From the NCBI RefSeq assembly GCF_030052815.1, contig NC_079510.1, positions 52,170,725 to 52,234,724 of the forward strand: 64,000 bases of DNA, read 5' to 3'. Shown in pieces: positions 46,989-59,584 of the stretch. The notes under the pieces were generated by a model. It worked only from the letters and a program-made list of their open reading frames with translations. It was not told where the DNA came from and searched no databases. Each line of letters starts with the position of its first letter. Position 1 is the first letter of the stretch. This DNA comes from Hevea brasiliensis (lineage: Eukaryota > Streptophyta > Magnoliopsida > Malpighiales > Euphorbiaceae). The translations under genes and the position numbers were made by a program.

Positions 46989-47300
46989 GGTTTCAATTTC
47001 CATGGCTAATGTCCTCTTTTGCTTATTTTACTTGCTATGACCTAGCGCCTGTTGGTTTTTGGATGATGCTTGTTTAGCTGCTTGCTCTTGGGTATCTTCA
47101 CATGGCCACCATTAGAAAGATGTCCCTGGCTGAGATGGGTTAGGTGCTACAGTGTAGGAAGAAACTTGTTCTGGATCCTTCTTTCAAATTTCACTACCGG
47201 GTTTGCTTATTTGTTGCCCTAGGATGCTTTATTCTTCTAGGCCTGAGCCCTACTCGACTGTGTTTTTTTTTTTTATGGGCTTAGTTTCTTTTACTATAGA
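46989..47300 (+). mobile_element. Retroposon copy 2, last segment
   Basis: Continues from GGTTT after the Sirevirus. It shares the family's 3' part: CCTAGGATGCTTTATT, a 'ggcctgagccctact' phrase, a 12-base T run (47263-47274) and ATGGGCTTAG, matching the copy near 59755. Joined across the two insertions, copy 2 is about 0.8 kb, like copy 1. Confidence 0.5.
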
Positions 47301-47864
47301 TGTTAGATATAGTTAGTGATAATACTTTTTGTCTCACATTGGAAGAGTGTGAGAATTCAAAGGTATTTAAAAAGTCTTTATCAGCCAAATTAAATAAATT
47401 TGGTTGGAGAGAAAGTATGGAGAGAACTCAAAAATTGCTAAATGAGATTAACCTTGGTTGACCTTTAAAAAAATAATACTTAATGATCAAAGATAGCACT
47501 TAGGCACTTTAATTTTCATTTTATTAAGTCAATAGTTATTAAGACAAATAACTACAGTGCCAATAGTCGTGTCTTTTCTTTTGAATTAACAATTATTAAC
47601 TGTTAGAGTGCCAACAGACATGTTTTTTCTAAAGGATATAAAAGTTGCAAACAAACACGTCTTCTCCAAGGGATGCAAAGGGTTTATAAATACCTGTTTG
47701 CCAAAAACGAAATTCACTCTTGATTTTTTACTCTTCTCTTCTTTTTTGCATACAAATCAAACACATTCTTTTTGTCTGTTTTTGTGGGAATTTTAGAATT
47801 AATTTTTAGAATTCAAGATTGGCTTTGTTTTTTTGGAGGGATCTGCCTATACTACCTACCAACA
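47301..47864 (+). repeat. Solo LTR, probably copia type
   Basis: 564 bp from TGTTAGATATAG to ACCAACA. It contains GTCTCACATTGGAAGAG, a phrase common in plant copia LTRs, and a TATA box (TTTATAAATACC near 47690) followed by a pyrimidine-rich start region. Flanking pentamers ATAGA (47296-47300) and ATATA (47865-47869) differ at one base. No internal region is present. The ends are plausible but not proven. Confidence 0.5.
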
Positions 47865-47997
47865 ATATAGTATAGGGGGTGTGTACATGGGTTGATTTGG
47901 TTGAGTTCAATGTACTTACCCAAACCAAACCGATCAAGTCAATTTAGAAAGTGTTAGAACTAAAATCAACAAAATAAATTACAAAACCAATATATTC

Positions 47998-50064
47998 TGT
48001 CACGACCCAAATTATGGGTCGGACCGGCACTAGGACTTGGACTCACATAAGGCCCCCAAAACCTATAGTAAACCTCACTATTCAAGCCCAAACTATAAGC
48101 CCAATTTCCAAAACCCAATTCAAGAAAATAATTGGACAGAGTCCGGCCATAAATAGGACCATCCAACTGGGAGTTTTTAGCTTACCCGACCTGTAATCAT
48201 AATATGCATATATATGGAGAGCTCAGCTCTCCCTCACAATCATTAACAACTCAATATAAGATCAAATGGGAGTTCAACTCCTCATTCCATCATGATCATC
48301 CATATACTCATTCCACATTCATAGATTAATAAGTTTACAATTCAAACTAATAAATCTTACAATTCCAAGCAAAGTAAAATGGTTATACACATGCTGAGAT
48401 CTAGAATTCAAATTTAACAATATAAAATACAAAGATCACGACTGGTGGACCTGCGAGATAGGAAGCAGGTTAAACACAATAATAAGCTCTTCTGTGTCCT
48501 AGAAAAATGGGGTGAATAAGAGTGAGCATTCGACTCATAGAGTAAGATATTGATTTTAAAAATAATTTCTATAACTATCTAATTCTAATGTATCTCTAAG
48601 GATGAAATTCATCACCGATCAATAATTTTCACCAAATTCAAATAATATTCGCACAAAGAATAATTTGGAGCACTCACATATCCAAATATCACTTCTAATA
48701 CTCAAATCCCACATCCACATCTCATCATTATCATATGGCCCCTCTTGGGCCCTCCAAAACAGTTAATATTCATAATTTTGAAAAATTATATTTTAATCCC
48801 TATAACTAGCATTTTATTATAACTCATTCAAACGAGCTCTAAAATTTTTAAAATTTTGCCCCACAGTCCTTAACAATATTATAAAGCTAATACCAAAGGA
48901 ATTATAATTTTCTAACTACCCACAAATATTTTATGAAATTTCATTCGAAACCCGGCACTATGAAATTGAAGAAACTCGGAGTTCGGGTTTACCTACGCCA
49001 ATTCTGATGCTTATAACTCGCTCGGGGCATTTGAAAATAGTGGGACAGACTATTACTTTGACTCGAATTCAGAGTTATTCCTACAGCCTGTTTGTCTAGC
49101 CCGAAAATGCAGATCCGAGCAACTGTCAAATTTCTGTGAAACAAAGGTACGTACGCGAAGCCCATAATACCAGGGGTTAGAATAAAATTATTAAAAAGTT
49201 AATTAATCTCATTTGGAGCTTGGAAAATACTGCGAAGTTCGAGGGACTCACCAAAATTTTAGTGTCAAAAAATTTTGAAATTTATATGGTTGCTAAGCTC
49301 TTGCCGAGTAGAGCATGCTAGTACTCTTGGAATTTTCGTGGGGTTCTCGATTTTGGAGAAATTTAGCCTAAAAGTCAAAATGATCTAAAATTTCTCGAGC
49401 AAAAATTGAACAAACCGCTTAATGGAATTGGGTGTTCTTAGTGTTAATGAAAAGCTCTTGAGGAGTATAAGAGGGTTGGGATAAGACTCGATCTAATTGA
49501 TAGCCGGATTGACTGAATTTTGGCCGGGAATTTGAAGGAGGTGTGCACGAGAAGGAGGGAAGTTTGGTGTGTTTTTTCAACGCCCTAGGGCGGCGGTCAG
49601 CGAGGGGGAAGAGGCAGGGGAGGTGTGCCTGTGACTCGGGAAGGAAAGAGAGGTGGTCGGCTGGCTAGAGGTGGAGGGAGGAGAGAGAAGTGAGGGTGTC
49701 GTGAGAGGGAGGAGAGAGGAAGAAAAAGGAAAGAAGGCAGATCCGATTCGATCAGTCCGATCCAGTCCGATTTAGGATACTCGAAATTAAATTTTTACTC
49801 TATCCTGGGACCAAAAATGAGGCCCAAAAATTTTAAAAAAATTTCAAAAAACTCAAAAAAAAATTTAGAATCCAAATATATTTTTGGTTTTGCTAAGTCG
49901 TCTTTAAATTAATTTATTAAAATCAATGAAATTTATAGTTTTAAGAAAATCAAACCCAATTTTTAGAATTCAGAAAAATTCCAAATAAATTTTCATAATA
50001 TTTAATACAATAAAATAATAATATTAACATATAAAATAATTATTTAAAAATTAGGGATGTTACA
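47998..50064 (-). repeat. Solo gypsy LTR, copy C
   Basis: 2067 bp; the minus strand runs from TGTAACATCCC (50064) to GTCGTGACA (47998). Perfect target-site duplications TATTC at 47993-47997 and 50065-50069. It carries the family's paired AGCTCAGCT palindrome (near 48216), GGTAAACCCGAAC and GA-rich block (49640-49735). It is shorter than copies B and D because the stretch with the CTCAAGCCGTG repeats is missing. Confidence 0.9.
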
Positions 50065-53000
50065 TATTCACTTTTACAATAAAATGAGTGGGTTTAGGTT
50101 GATAATTTGAGTTGTGCTTTTTTTAATTTTTTCGATTTGTGCAACACTTTTTAAGATTCTTTAACTCAACTCTTACTTATCCATAAATTAAATTGAATAT
50201 AAATTACTGTCATTTATTAATTAAAAAAATATATAGTTTAATGCATTCAATTCAAATTAGATTTCTTGCTAATAAGTTTTTACAAATTTCTTGATACATT
50301 ATATAAAATATTTGCTTACAATAGAGATGTTTATGGTACCCTTCTTCACTGTCTTTAAATAAATATTGATTTAAGTTGAATCGGTTTAATAATTTTCAAA
50401 ATCAAAATCAAACTGAAATATATTAATTTATATAATTTCTAATCTATAACTAATATGACTCAAATAAAAATTATAAAAATTAGGTTCGATTTGTACAATT
50501 TTATCAATTTGGATGATTTCATGTACACGGGACATAATTCCTTCAAGGAGAGCACTACACGACCAAAGCCTTCCGATATATTTTCTAGCAGTAGATAGGT
50601 CTTTGATCCATGGATCATGTACTATGCCTATTCTCCTGTCCTATTAATGCATTTTTATGGGAAATCTTATTTATTTTTCAATAAAGAAGAAAGTTGCCAC
50701 GCGACTATATATAGAATAGCCGGAATCGAAAGGAGGTAATAATTGAAACTGAATTGATTCAAAATGACTTTAGCTTAATTAATTTTAAAGTGTTTTAGTG
50801 ATATTTTTGGTTTGGTTTAATAATAGTTTTAATCTTGATTTCATTTTTAAGCAATTTGATTGAATTTGGTATGCGTGGCATTTTTTTTAATGTTTGACAG
50901 ACTGACACACACATATAGTTTTTTTTTTAATATTAATCTTTAAATTACATGCATTACACATATATCAAATTAAAAATATAATATCTAATTTTAATATATA
51001 TATTATCGTTTAAGAAAAATTTAGTATTCATCATGTAAAAATCATTTTCTAATATTATATTATTATTTTATAATAATTATACCTTATAAAATAGAATTAT
51101 TGATAAGCTTTGAATTTTTTGCTTTAATTTTTAAAGACAATATTCAAAAACAATAGGAAAATTTTTATTTAAAAAAAAAACGCTTTTATTATAAAGTTGT
51201 TCACTCCAATTTTAATTTTTGTTTATTATTATAATTTTTAAATTTAAATTACGAAATATTAAACAGAGAAAGGAATGTTGTATATTTTTATTAATAAAAT
51301 TATTTGTGAGTAAAATTATGCGTAAGTTCTCTCCTCATTTATAAAAAAATATATTATCGAATTATATATATATATATATAATATTATTAATTAATTAAAG
51401 AAATGATATATTAATCAAAAGTTAAATTACAAATTATGTAATTAATTCATTAATTTTATAAATAATAAATAAAATCTTATACTATTTTATTTATTAATAT
51501 ATGTACTTATCATTTATATTTTTGATATATTATAATAAAATAATAAATTTTAATAATTAAGTAAGACCTATAGCCTTAGAAGGAAAAAGAGTCATAAAAA
51601 ATAAAACTAAAACACTTTTAAGTTTCAATTGGTATTCATAAATTATTTTAAGAGTTATAAACACTTTTTTATCAGTTAATTAAAAATTGCTAAATTTTTT
51701 AAAATGAGGAAGTTATGATTTTTTTAAAAAATAATTTTCTACTTTTAATTAACCCTTTTTAAAATTTTTATTTTGAATAACAATAAAAAAAATTTTCACA
51801 TATTATAATAAAATAATAAATTTAAGAAATTGATTACAAAAGGCCTTGGAAGAAAAAAGCCATAAAAAATAAAGTTAACACTTTGAGTTCAATTGGTATT
51901 GATATTTTTTTTAAAAAAAAGCTTTGAGTTTTTTTTTTTATTTTTTTTATGAAAATCAATTTTATTTAAAAAAAATGAAAGTTAGGATTTTTTTAAATGA
52001 CTTTCTGATTTTATTTAATTACCTTTTTATAAAATTTTATTTTGAATTATAATAAAAAATATTATTTATAAATTATAAATTATAATAAAGTAATAAATTT
52101 TAATAATTAAGTAAAAAAATGATCTTTTAAAAAATATAAGATTAAACACTATGAGTTTAATTGGTATTGATCAAATTTTTTTTTAAGTTATGAACTCGTT
52201 TTCTTTTAGTTAATTCTTTTTATGAAAAGCAATAATTTTCTTAAAAAATGGAAATTATGATTTTTAAAAAAATCTGATTTTAAATAATTTTTTTTATAAA
52301 TTTTTATTTTAAGTTATGAACTCATTTTCTTTTAGTTAATTCTTTTTATGAAAAGCAATAATTTTCTTAAAACATGGAAATTATGATTTAAAAAAAAAAT
52401 CTGATTTTAAATAATTTTTTTTATAAAATTTTATTTTAATTTGAAATAAAAAATTAATTAAATAGAGATAAAAAAATGTCAAATTTTTATAAACTCTAAA
52501 TTATACATAATTATAAAAATTAAAAATACTTTTGTTCATTCATAATTTCGCATCCTTATTTTTACTTTTATATACATATTATAGATTGTTGGAATTGAAA
52601 TTGAACTACCAATTCAAACTGTTGACTTAAGGTTGAAAGGAAAGGAGAGAATCGAAATCCGGGGTGATTAAGGCTCTTAAACCATTGACCATGACAGATT
52701 TTGAATTGAATCCAAACCGATTCCAATCCAATTCAATTCAAGGCTGTACTGATCCCTGGCCTTGTCTACGTACCTTCCAATGCTTTGCGGATTGTTATTG
52801 TTTCTCCTGAAATGTTTAGAGACAGACAGCTCTCTCCACACTGCCAATTTGCAAGAAAATAATAAAATATCTTGTTTTAAAATCCGAATCTTGGTTATAA
52901 AAAAAAAAAAAAGTAAGAGAACTTTGTCCCCTAAACCTAACACCAGGTAGCAATTGAATCCATTAATGAGGTTTGGAAATCAAGCTAAAAGACCTTTAAG

Positions 53001-53650
53001 AGAGGAATCAGCATAAAGGTCACCTTCAAATAACGAACCACAGCCAAATATTGTAATACAAAAAAAAACTATTCTTTGCAAAACCATTCCTATTATTAGC
53101 TCACCAGAATTCTAACCAGACTAGCTAATTGTGGCATTAGTTTTCGCGTAATGTCAAATTAAAAACAATTGTAATTGCTTCTATCTCCCATGAATATCTT
53201 TCGTTACCGCGTTGGTGATATTTGAACTAACAAATGCACTGTGAGGTATATTCTTTAATTTTAGTATTACAACAACTTAATTTGAATGGTAACTAGGCAA
53301 AGGATTGGGAAGGAAGGAGCGAGAGCAGAAAACTTGTGAAAATTGAAAATTGACCTATGAGTGTGACCCACCTCTTTAATTCGTGTCATTGAAATGGAAT
53401 CTCAGAGCGTGTATTTTTGTCAAACCACTGCGGTGGATGGGACAAAAGAAGGACAGGAACCCTGAAAACGCTCCTCAAAAGTCACTTGTATTCATATAAA
53501 AAAACAACCTACTTTCGGTGCCTACCGCACTATCTTTACTGAAATTTTCCATGCTCAAATCAGAACATAAAATTCTAGCACAACACGCTTGTAAAAACAC
53601 ATGAAAAGGATCATAACTTGTTATACAGACTCATACCATCAATGAAATTA
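50065..53650. other. AT-rich intergenic DNA
   Basis: About 3.6 kb without recognisable genes. It includes an array of an AT-rich repeat (51541-52450), short (AT)n tracts near 51365 and 52900-type A runs. The last kilobase, nearer the tetraspanin gene, has normal composition and is probably its 3' flank. Confidence 0.6.
51541..52450 (+). repeat. Tandem ~275-bp AT-rich repeat, three diverged units
   Basis: Units begin with TAATAAATTT at 51541, 51814 and 52091 (periods 273 and 277). Each has in order a 'gccttagaaggaaaaag..cataaaa' part, 'caattggtatt', 'atga..ttttatcagttaatt', 'gaaattatgatttt' and TTTATTTTGAAT. The third unit contains an inner duplication of about 121 bp (roughly 52183-52303 repeated at 52304-52430). 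A related dispersed copy lies at 22925-23135. Confidence 0.75.
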
Positions 53651-53727
53651 TTAGATTTAGAAGCACCGTAAAAGCCATTCCCAGTAGCACCACAACGAAC
53701 TTGCTAGCTTAAAACGTGCAATAATTC

Positions 53728-54973
53728 CTAAGTATAACCTTGCTTGTATCTGCGAAAAAGGTCTTCTGTTTTTGCATTCCTGAAAGCACAACAACCTATC
53801 AAATAAACCCATATCAAAGCAACAAGTGTAATTAGCAATATAATATCTGCTCTTCTCCATTCTTTTTTCAGATTAGCCAACAATCCAGCCTTGCAGGAAT
53901 CGCAATTGTAGCAAAGCTGGTTTTGGTCATTGTTCCAATTCAGGCAGTCCATATCTGCAGCATTGTTGATGGGACTAATCCAATACGTTGGGTTCACAAA
54001 GGTGTACCCACATTGCGTAGGAGGCTTGCAGCATCCTGACTGTAAAGAATATTTAAAAGTGAAAAAGAGTAATTAAAAGATAAAGATAAGATATATTTGG
54101 GAAAAGCTGATCGAAAACAAAAAGGGGGGAAAAAAAGATAAATGGTGGGAAAAACGCTAATCACATGGTTGAAGAATCTTAATTAAGCTTTACCATTCTA
54201 TGCTTAGAAAACGCTAATCGGAGGCTAATAAGGTCATTCTAATTAAGAATGATTCAAAGACAAGTATGCTTGCTCATATAGATGACAAATTCACCAAATA
54301 AACTTTGAAAAACGAGGTATAGTTAGTGTTAAAAAAAAAAAAAAAAAAGGGCTACATTAGTTCACAAAAAATGGTCTATATTTAAACAAAAAGTAAAGAT
54401 AGATCTCACTAGGGTTTTCAAATTTGAGTTGAATTATATAGATATAAACGTGGAAAGAAATAACTAAAAATTTACCTGCAAGGGGGTAATACCAGCATTA
54501 AAGAAATCTTGAGCCATGCGATAACTCTGGTTCAACTCAGAACACATATCGGTTGCACTAAGGCAGCTTCTTATTCGATCCCACTTGTAAGAACTTTGAA
54601 CCCTTCGGCGAAGCCATCCTGAAAAATCATCGAGGTGATACTCCAAGTAGGCTCTACTTGGTTCAAGGTGACCTGACCCCCTGACGGTGACCATATAGAT
54701 GAAAACCACTAAACATGCAAGCAATATTATAAGGATGAGCATTGCTATGAGATAGAAAATAAGGAGCCATGGGATTCTCCAAAAACCTCCAACAAACCCT
54801 GCCAAAGCTACAACCAAAATCAATATCCCCAAAATAATGACAGGCCATTGTAGAATCTTGACACAAGAGTTGTCTGGTTCCATCGCTAGCCATATCCCAG
54901 CTCCGATTATTGGAATTGAGAGAAGCATGGCAACGAAGTTGATTGCACCGATAACATTGTTGCTTAGTGCCAT
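53728..54973 (-). CDS. TRN2: Tetraspanin TORNADO2 / TETRASPANIN1
   Basis: Two coding exons: 54476-54973 (166 codons) and 53728-54039 (103 codons plus stop), joined over a 436-bp intron with donor GTAAATTT and acceptor TTTACAG. The product is 269 residues, the length I recall for Arabidopsis TRN2/TET1. It has four transmembrane helices (about 10-30, 43-65, 72-96, 230-252). The large extracellular loop carries the plant GCCKPP motif, which falls right after the splice junction, and further paired Cys (CYNCDSC). The start MALSNNVIGAINF and the end FRRYKQGYT match TRN2 rather than TET2 or TET8. In Arabidopsis TRN2 acts with TRN1 in leaf symmetry, venation and root epidermal patterning at the plasma membrane. 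All key residues are present; probably functional. Confidence 0.93.
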
Positions 54974-55279
54974 TTTGGCGAGAGAATTATTTTGGGTTTT
55001 GTTTGTTCCTAGAGCTCAAATAATGACCAGGGAAAAAGATGGATGTTGAAAAAATAGCTACATGATCTGCTTTATTCACATGACCGATGGCCCAGTCACT
55101 TTTTGAAAAGGAGTACCTGTATATGGTAGGGAAGATTAAAAAGAAATTAGTTGTATGCAAACTATTTGCATATTTGTGCCATGGACATTGGACAAATTAA
55201 AAGATATGCCTTTAGCTGCTTTCCACATTAATTGGACTCTCTTACAACCTGGTTTGACTCATGTTAAGTCTCTCTCTCT

Positions 55280-55861
55280 CTCTAATTTTTTGAAACAGTG
55301 AATTTCTCTATATTTTTGTTGTCTTCTGACAGCTTAGTTCTCTTTGCTTTTGTCGTCCAAGCGGCTTTCCCTGCCCCATGGGGCGGCGGAGGTTATTGCC
55401 TTCTTTACCCGGTAATGGGTTAGTTCTCCCCACTATCAGGTGGGCTGTAAATATGATTTTTTACTAGGTTCTGACATATCGAACTTCAAGATAGAGTAGT
55501 ATTCTTGTAAATTTGTTGTTTTTTATGGTTTCATACTTTATATGGTGTTTTGGCTTTATCAAGCAGTGGAGTGAGGTATTCTCGGGGTGTATCTTTTGCG
55601 GCTCATTTGAAGACAGTGACCTTTTTGGCTATGAAAGGATCAAAATTATGTTCTGCCTCCTCCCTGAATATAGCTGGTGATTTGCTCTAGTTGGCTCTGT
55701 GTTGTGCTTTGTCTGTTGTCTTTCGAGGAAGAGAGGTCCTGAGGTTGTGTTGGCTGATCTTCCATGGACGATGACATCCCCTTCGGCCAATGGCAAAGTC
55801 AGGAATTTGATTCAATGGTTCAAAAAATTTTGTTTTGCTTAATTCAAAGAAAAAAAAAATT
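55280..55861 (+). mobile_element. Retroposon-like sequence, copy 3
   Basis: Shares the family pattern: a CTGCCCCATGGGGCGGCGGAGG block, an ACCCGGTAATGGGTTAG block, 'ctccccactatcaggtgggc', and ends in AAAGAAAAAAAAAA at about 55848-55860 followed by (AT)n. No target-site duplication could be found, and the 5' end is approximate. It lies 0.3 kb upstream of the tetraspanin start. Confidence 0.45.
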
Positions 55862-56621
55862 ATATATATATATATATATAAAATAATAAATTATTTATTA
55901 AGGAAAAAAAAATTCAAATCTTTATGGTAACGTACAGGGGTACCCGTGAAAATCACCGTTCTCGAACCTGAAATTAATTTATATTCTCAATACTCGAACC
56001 ATTTAATTTTATATATTTAATTAATAATCTATATAAAAATTTATTTTTATTAATAATTATATTTTAAAATTTTAATAATTTCATAAAATATTTCAATTTT
56101 ATTTTATATAAAATAAAATATATAAATATTTATAAATATTATTATAAAAAAACATACATTTTATATTTAACTAAATATTTATATAAACGAATTTGGGTAA
56201 CGGATACTCAATATATAAAATCTAAACCCAACCTAAATTCATCATGGGTATTAAATTATAAACTTGAACCCGTCTCAAACTTAATTATATGCTACCCAAA
56301 CTCGTCCTATCAAGGTTCGGTCGGATCGAGTATCCGCAAAAATCCAATCCGTTGCTATCCATATTTTCAACTAATAATTGAGCAGAAAAAAGAACATAAT
56401 TTTATATATAGCTATAATATTAAATCTACAATTATCTTCAAATTTTGAAAACTTTTCAATATATATAATTAAATAATCATGTACAACTGATCTCTTGTTA
56501 ATTTTACAATCAAGTTTTTACAATTTTCATTGTAGAATTGCAAATGTAACCGGTAATATTAACGTTAATTTCATAAGCAAATTAAATAATTTAATAAATA
56601 CACTAAATTTTTCTTTATAGA
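55862..56621. other. AT-rich spacer
   Basis: About 760 bp with (AT)n at its start and no coding signal. It ends in ATAGA, the left duplication of solo LTR D. Confidence 0.6.
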
Positions 56622-59165
56622 TGTCACGACCCAACCTATGGGCCGGACCGGCACTAGGACCTGGGCCAGCTTAAAGCCCCCGAGGCCCGTAGTAAGCCTT
56701 AACTGTTCATTAACCCAACTCTAAGGCCCATTTGGGCCCAATTTCAAGAAAACAAACGGACAGAGTCCGGCCATAAAATGGACTTTCCAACGGGGAGTTT
56801 TCGACTCACCCGACCTGTAAACACAATAAATACTCAATTGGGGAGCTCAGCTCACCCTCCACATACTCATCAACATAAAATAAATGGGAGCTCAGCTCCC
56901 TCATACAATCCATCAACATGCATAACATATTTAAGTTTACAGGTCCAACATGATAAAAATATTACAGACCAAATTCAAATAAATACTGCTAACACATGCG
57001 GAAATTCTAGGAGTAATTAAAATTACACAATATTGATAAACAACCTGCGAGGTAGAAAAGCAGGTTAACCCAGAATAAAATATCATCCTGTGGCCTATAA
57101 AAATTTTTGAACAGGAGTGAGCGTTCGACTCAGAGAGTAAAATATCAATCTTAACTATAATCTCTATAACTATCTGAAACTAATGCAACCTGTAGAGTGA
57201 AATGCAACATCAACACCATATTCACATCATAGCATCAAAAAGGTAATTTGGAGCACTCACACACCCTGTAACATCATTCATAGTATATGGGAGCTGATCC
57301 CCTATACAGCTCTCTTAAATCCAATCTGGTGCCTGAAGAACTCACTCGGACTTCCACTTAAATACCAAATCGGGTCCCAGCCAAGAACTCAAGCCGTGTC
57401 TACCCCAAGGACCGGTCCCGAAGAACTCAAGCCGTGTCTACCCGTCCTATCCATAGTCCACACCACATCACACGCACGCCAACGCACGACACCGCTCCAA
57501 ATTACCACAACAACACTCATGGCACATTAATTATCAATGCAACATAATTCGTGCCTAGAGTTTAACTACATAAATATATGCATATAAGTGATGCATGGGC
57601 ATCGAACATATAATAATATCGAAATTACGCTTAAAATTAATATTTTACTCATGCACTTGACGACAATCACGGGCGGCCGGGCGGAGGAAGAAGGTCATCG
57701 CTCACGACAATCATATTACATTTATTTAATACAATCTGACTCAATACAACAAGGAAAAGACCAATTACGCCCTAAGTCGCGAAAAATCCGCAGAGTCTCC
57801 CTATACCTAGGACCTACCCAACCAAAGAAAAAGGGTTCAAAATACACTTCTATACTCACAATCCATATATCAACAGTTCAATCATATCACACACCCCTCC
57901 CGGGCCCATCAAATCACCATCAATCACAATACGCAAAATTTCAATTTAGTCCTTATTATTGATCATTTTTGCAAAACTGCCCAAACAAGCTCTAAAAATT
58001 ATAAAACTTTGCCTGGTCCTTAGCAATATTACTAAGCTATTGCAAAAGAATCGTAATTTTCTAAGCTACCACGAATATTTTATGGATTTTTAATCCTATT
58101 TAAGCACTAGAAAATTACGTAAAAACAAGGTTCGGGTTTACCTTTGCCGATTCCGACTTCGGAACGCTAAGGCGTCGACAATGGGGGCTAGCCAAAACCT
58201 CGCCCAATTCGGAGACTTTTCCAGAACGGGTCCGATCGAATTTTGAACCCGATTAATCGCCGAATTTCCGCGAATCGAGGATACCTACACGAAGCCCATT
58301 ACACGGGGGTTAGTACATAAAATTTTCAGAATTTTCTAAGCTCATTTAATGCTCAAAATACACCGCGGTTCCGTGGGACCCACCAAAAACGGTGTCGGAA
58401 AAATTTGAAATTTATGTCGCTAAGCTCTCGACGAATGGAGCGTCTGGTGGCCTCGGTTTCCTCGTGGGATTCACTTGCCGAGAAATTTAGCCCAAAATTC
58501 GAAATGGGCTAAAATCTTCCCGAGCTAAAATCGGACAATCCGCTCTATGGATTTCGGCGTTCTTGGTGTCTATAGAAAGCTCTCGCCGAGTAGATGATTT
58601 TGGACACAAGACCCGGTCCAATCGGTGACCGGATCGGCCGGATTTGGCCGAGGAAGCTGAAGCGGCGCGGCGCGCGCAGGGGACCTTCGCGCGGCATTTT
58701 CCGGCCATATGGCACTGGTTGGGATGGTCGGGAGGCGGCGAGGGAGGACGCAGGGAGGCGGGGCAGGGGAGGAGAGAGAAAAGAGAGAGAGAAGGGGAGC
58801 GTCGCATGAAGGAAGAGGAAGAAAAGAGAAGAGACCGGTCCGATTCGACCGTCCGATCCGTCCGGTTCGATTCGGCCGGTTCGATTCGAATACAAAATTT
58901 TGAATTTTTATCGCCTCGGGACCGAAAACGAGGTCCAAAAATTCCGAAAAAATTTCTGAAAACTCAGAAAAATACGTAGACTCCAAATATATTTTTAGTT
59001 TTGCCACGTGGTCTTTAAATTAATTTTTAAAAATCATCAAAGTTTATATTTTCGGAAAATCGAACCCGATTTTTAAAATCCAAAAAATCTCAAAAAAATT
59101 CCTAAAATTCAAATAAAATTAAAATACCAAAAATACTCATAAATAATAAAATTTGGGGTGTTACA
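56622..59165 (-). repeat. Solo gypsy LTR, copy D
   Basis: 2544 bp; the minus strand runs from TGTAACACCCC (59165) to GTCGTGACA (56622). Perfect target-site duplications ATAGA at 56617-56621 and 59166-59170. Two palindromes of the form GGGAGCTCAGCTCCC lie at 56841-56855 and 56886-56900. It is the most CpG-rich copy, with runs of CG in 58600-58900, and so is probably the youngest of the four. Several overlapping open frames on both strands in 58487-59007 are by-products of that composition, not genes. Confidence 0.92.
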
Positions 59166-59257
59166 ATAGACCACTAATTCCCTTAATTTATCCTATAAAA
59201 TTGAGTTTATTTGCTAATTTTATTGAAAATAAAAGACGATCAATTGTTAGAGAATGA

Positions 59258-59260
<3 letters not shown>

Positions 59261-59308
<48 letters not shown>
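59261..59308. repeat. (TA)n microsatellite
   Basis: About 24 uninterrupted TA units. Confidence 0.95.
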
Positions 59309-59309
<1 letters not shown>

Positions 59310-59584
59310 ATTTTTTAATAGGAGAAATAACATATATAAAAATTAGAAAAGGAAAACTCAAAGATAAAAAGAGAATTTTTACAGTTTAGTAAAAAAGTTT
59401 TGCCTTTTTTTTAGATTTTATTATTTATTCTAAAAAATTAAAATATTAAATATTTTAATAAAAACATAAAATTTAGGTATTTAGTTAATAAGTCTAAATT
59501 TATTAAATTTTAATAGAGTAAAAAAATTATTTTATATATTATATAAGAAATTTAATATACATAGGGTCAATTAACTTACCCTCT

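Noticed and set aside
58487..59007. Several overlapping open frames of 64-145 codons on both strands
   Set aside because: They lie inside solo LTR D in its CpG-rich part. High GC removes stop codons in all frames, and the products are low-complexity.
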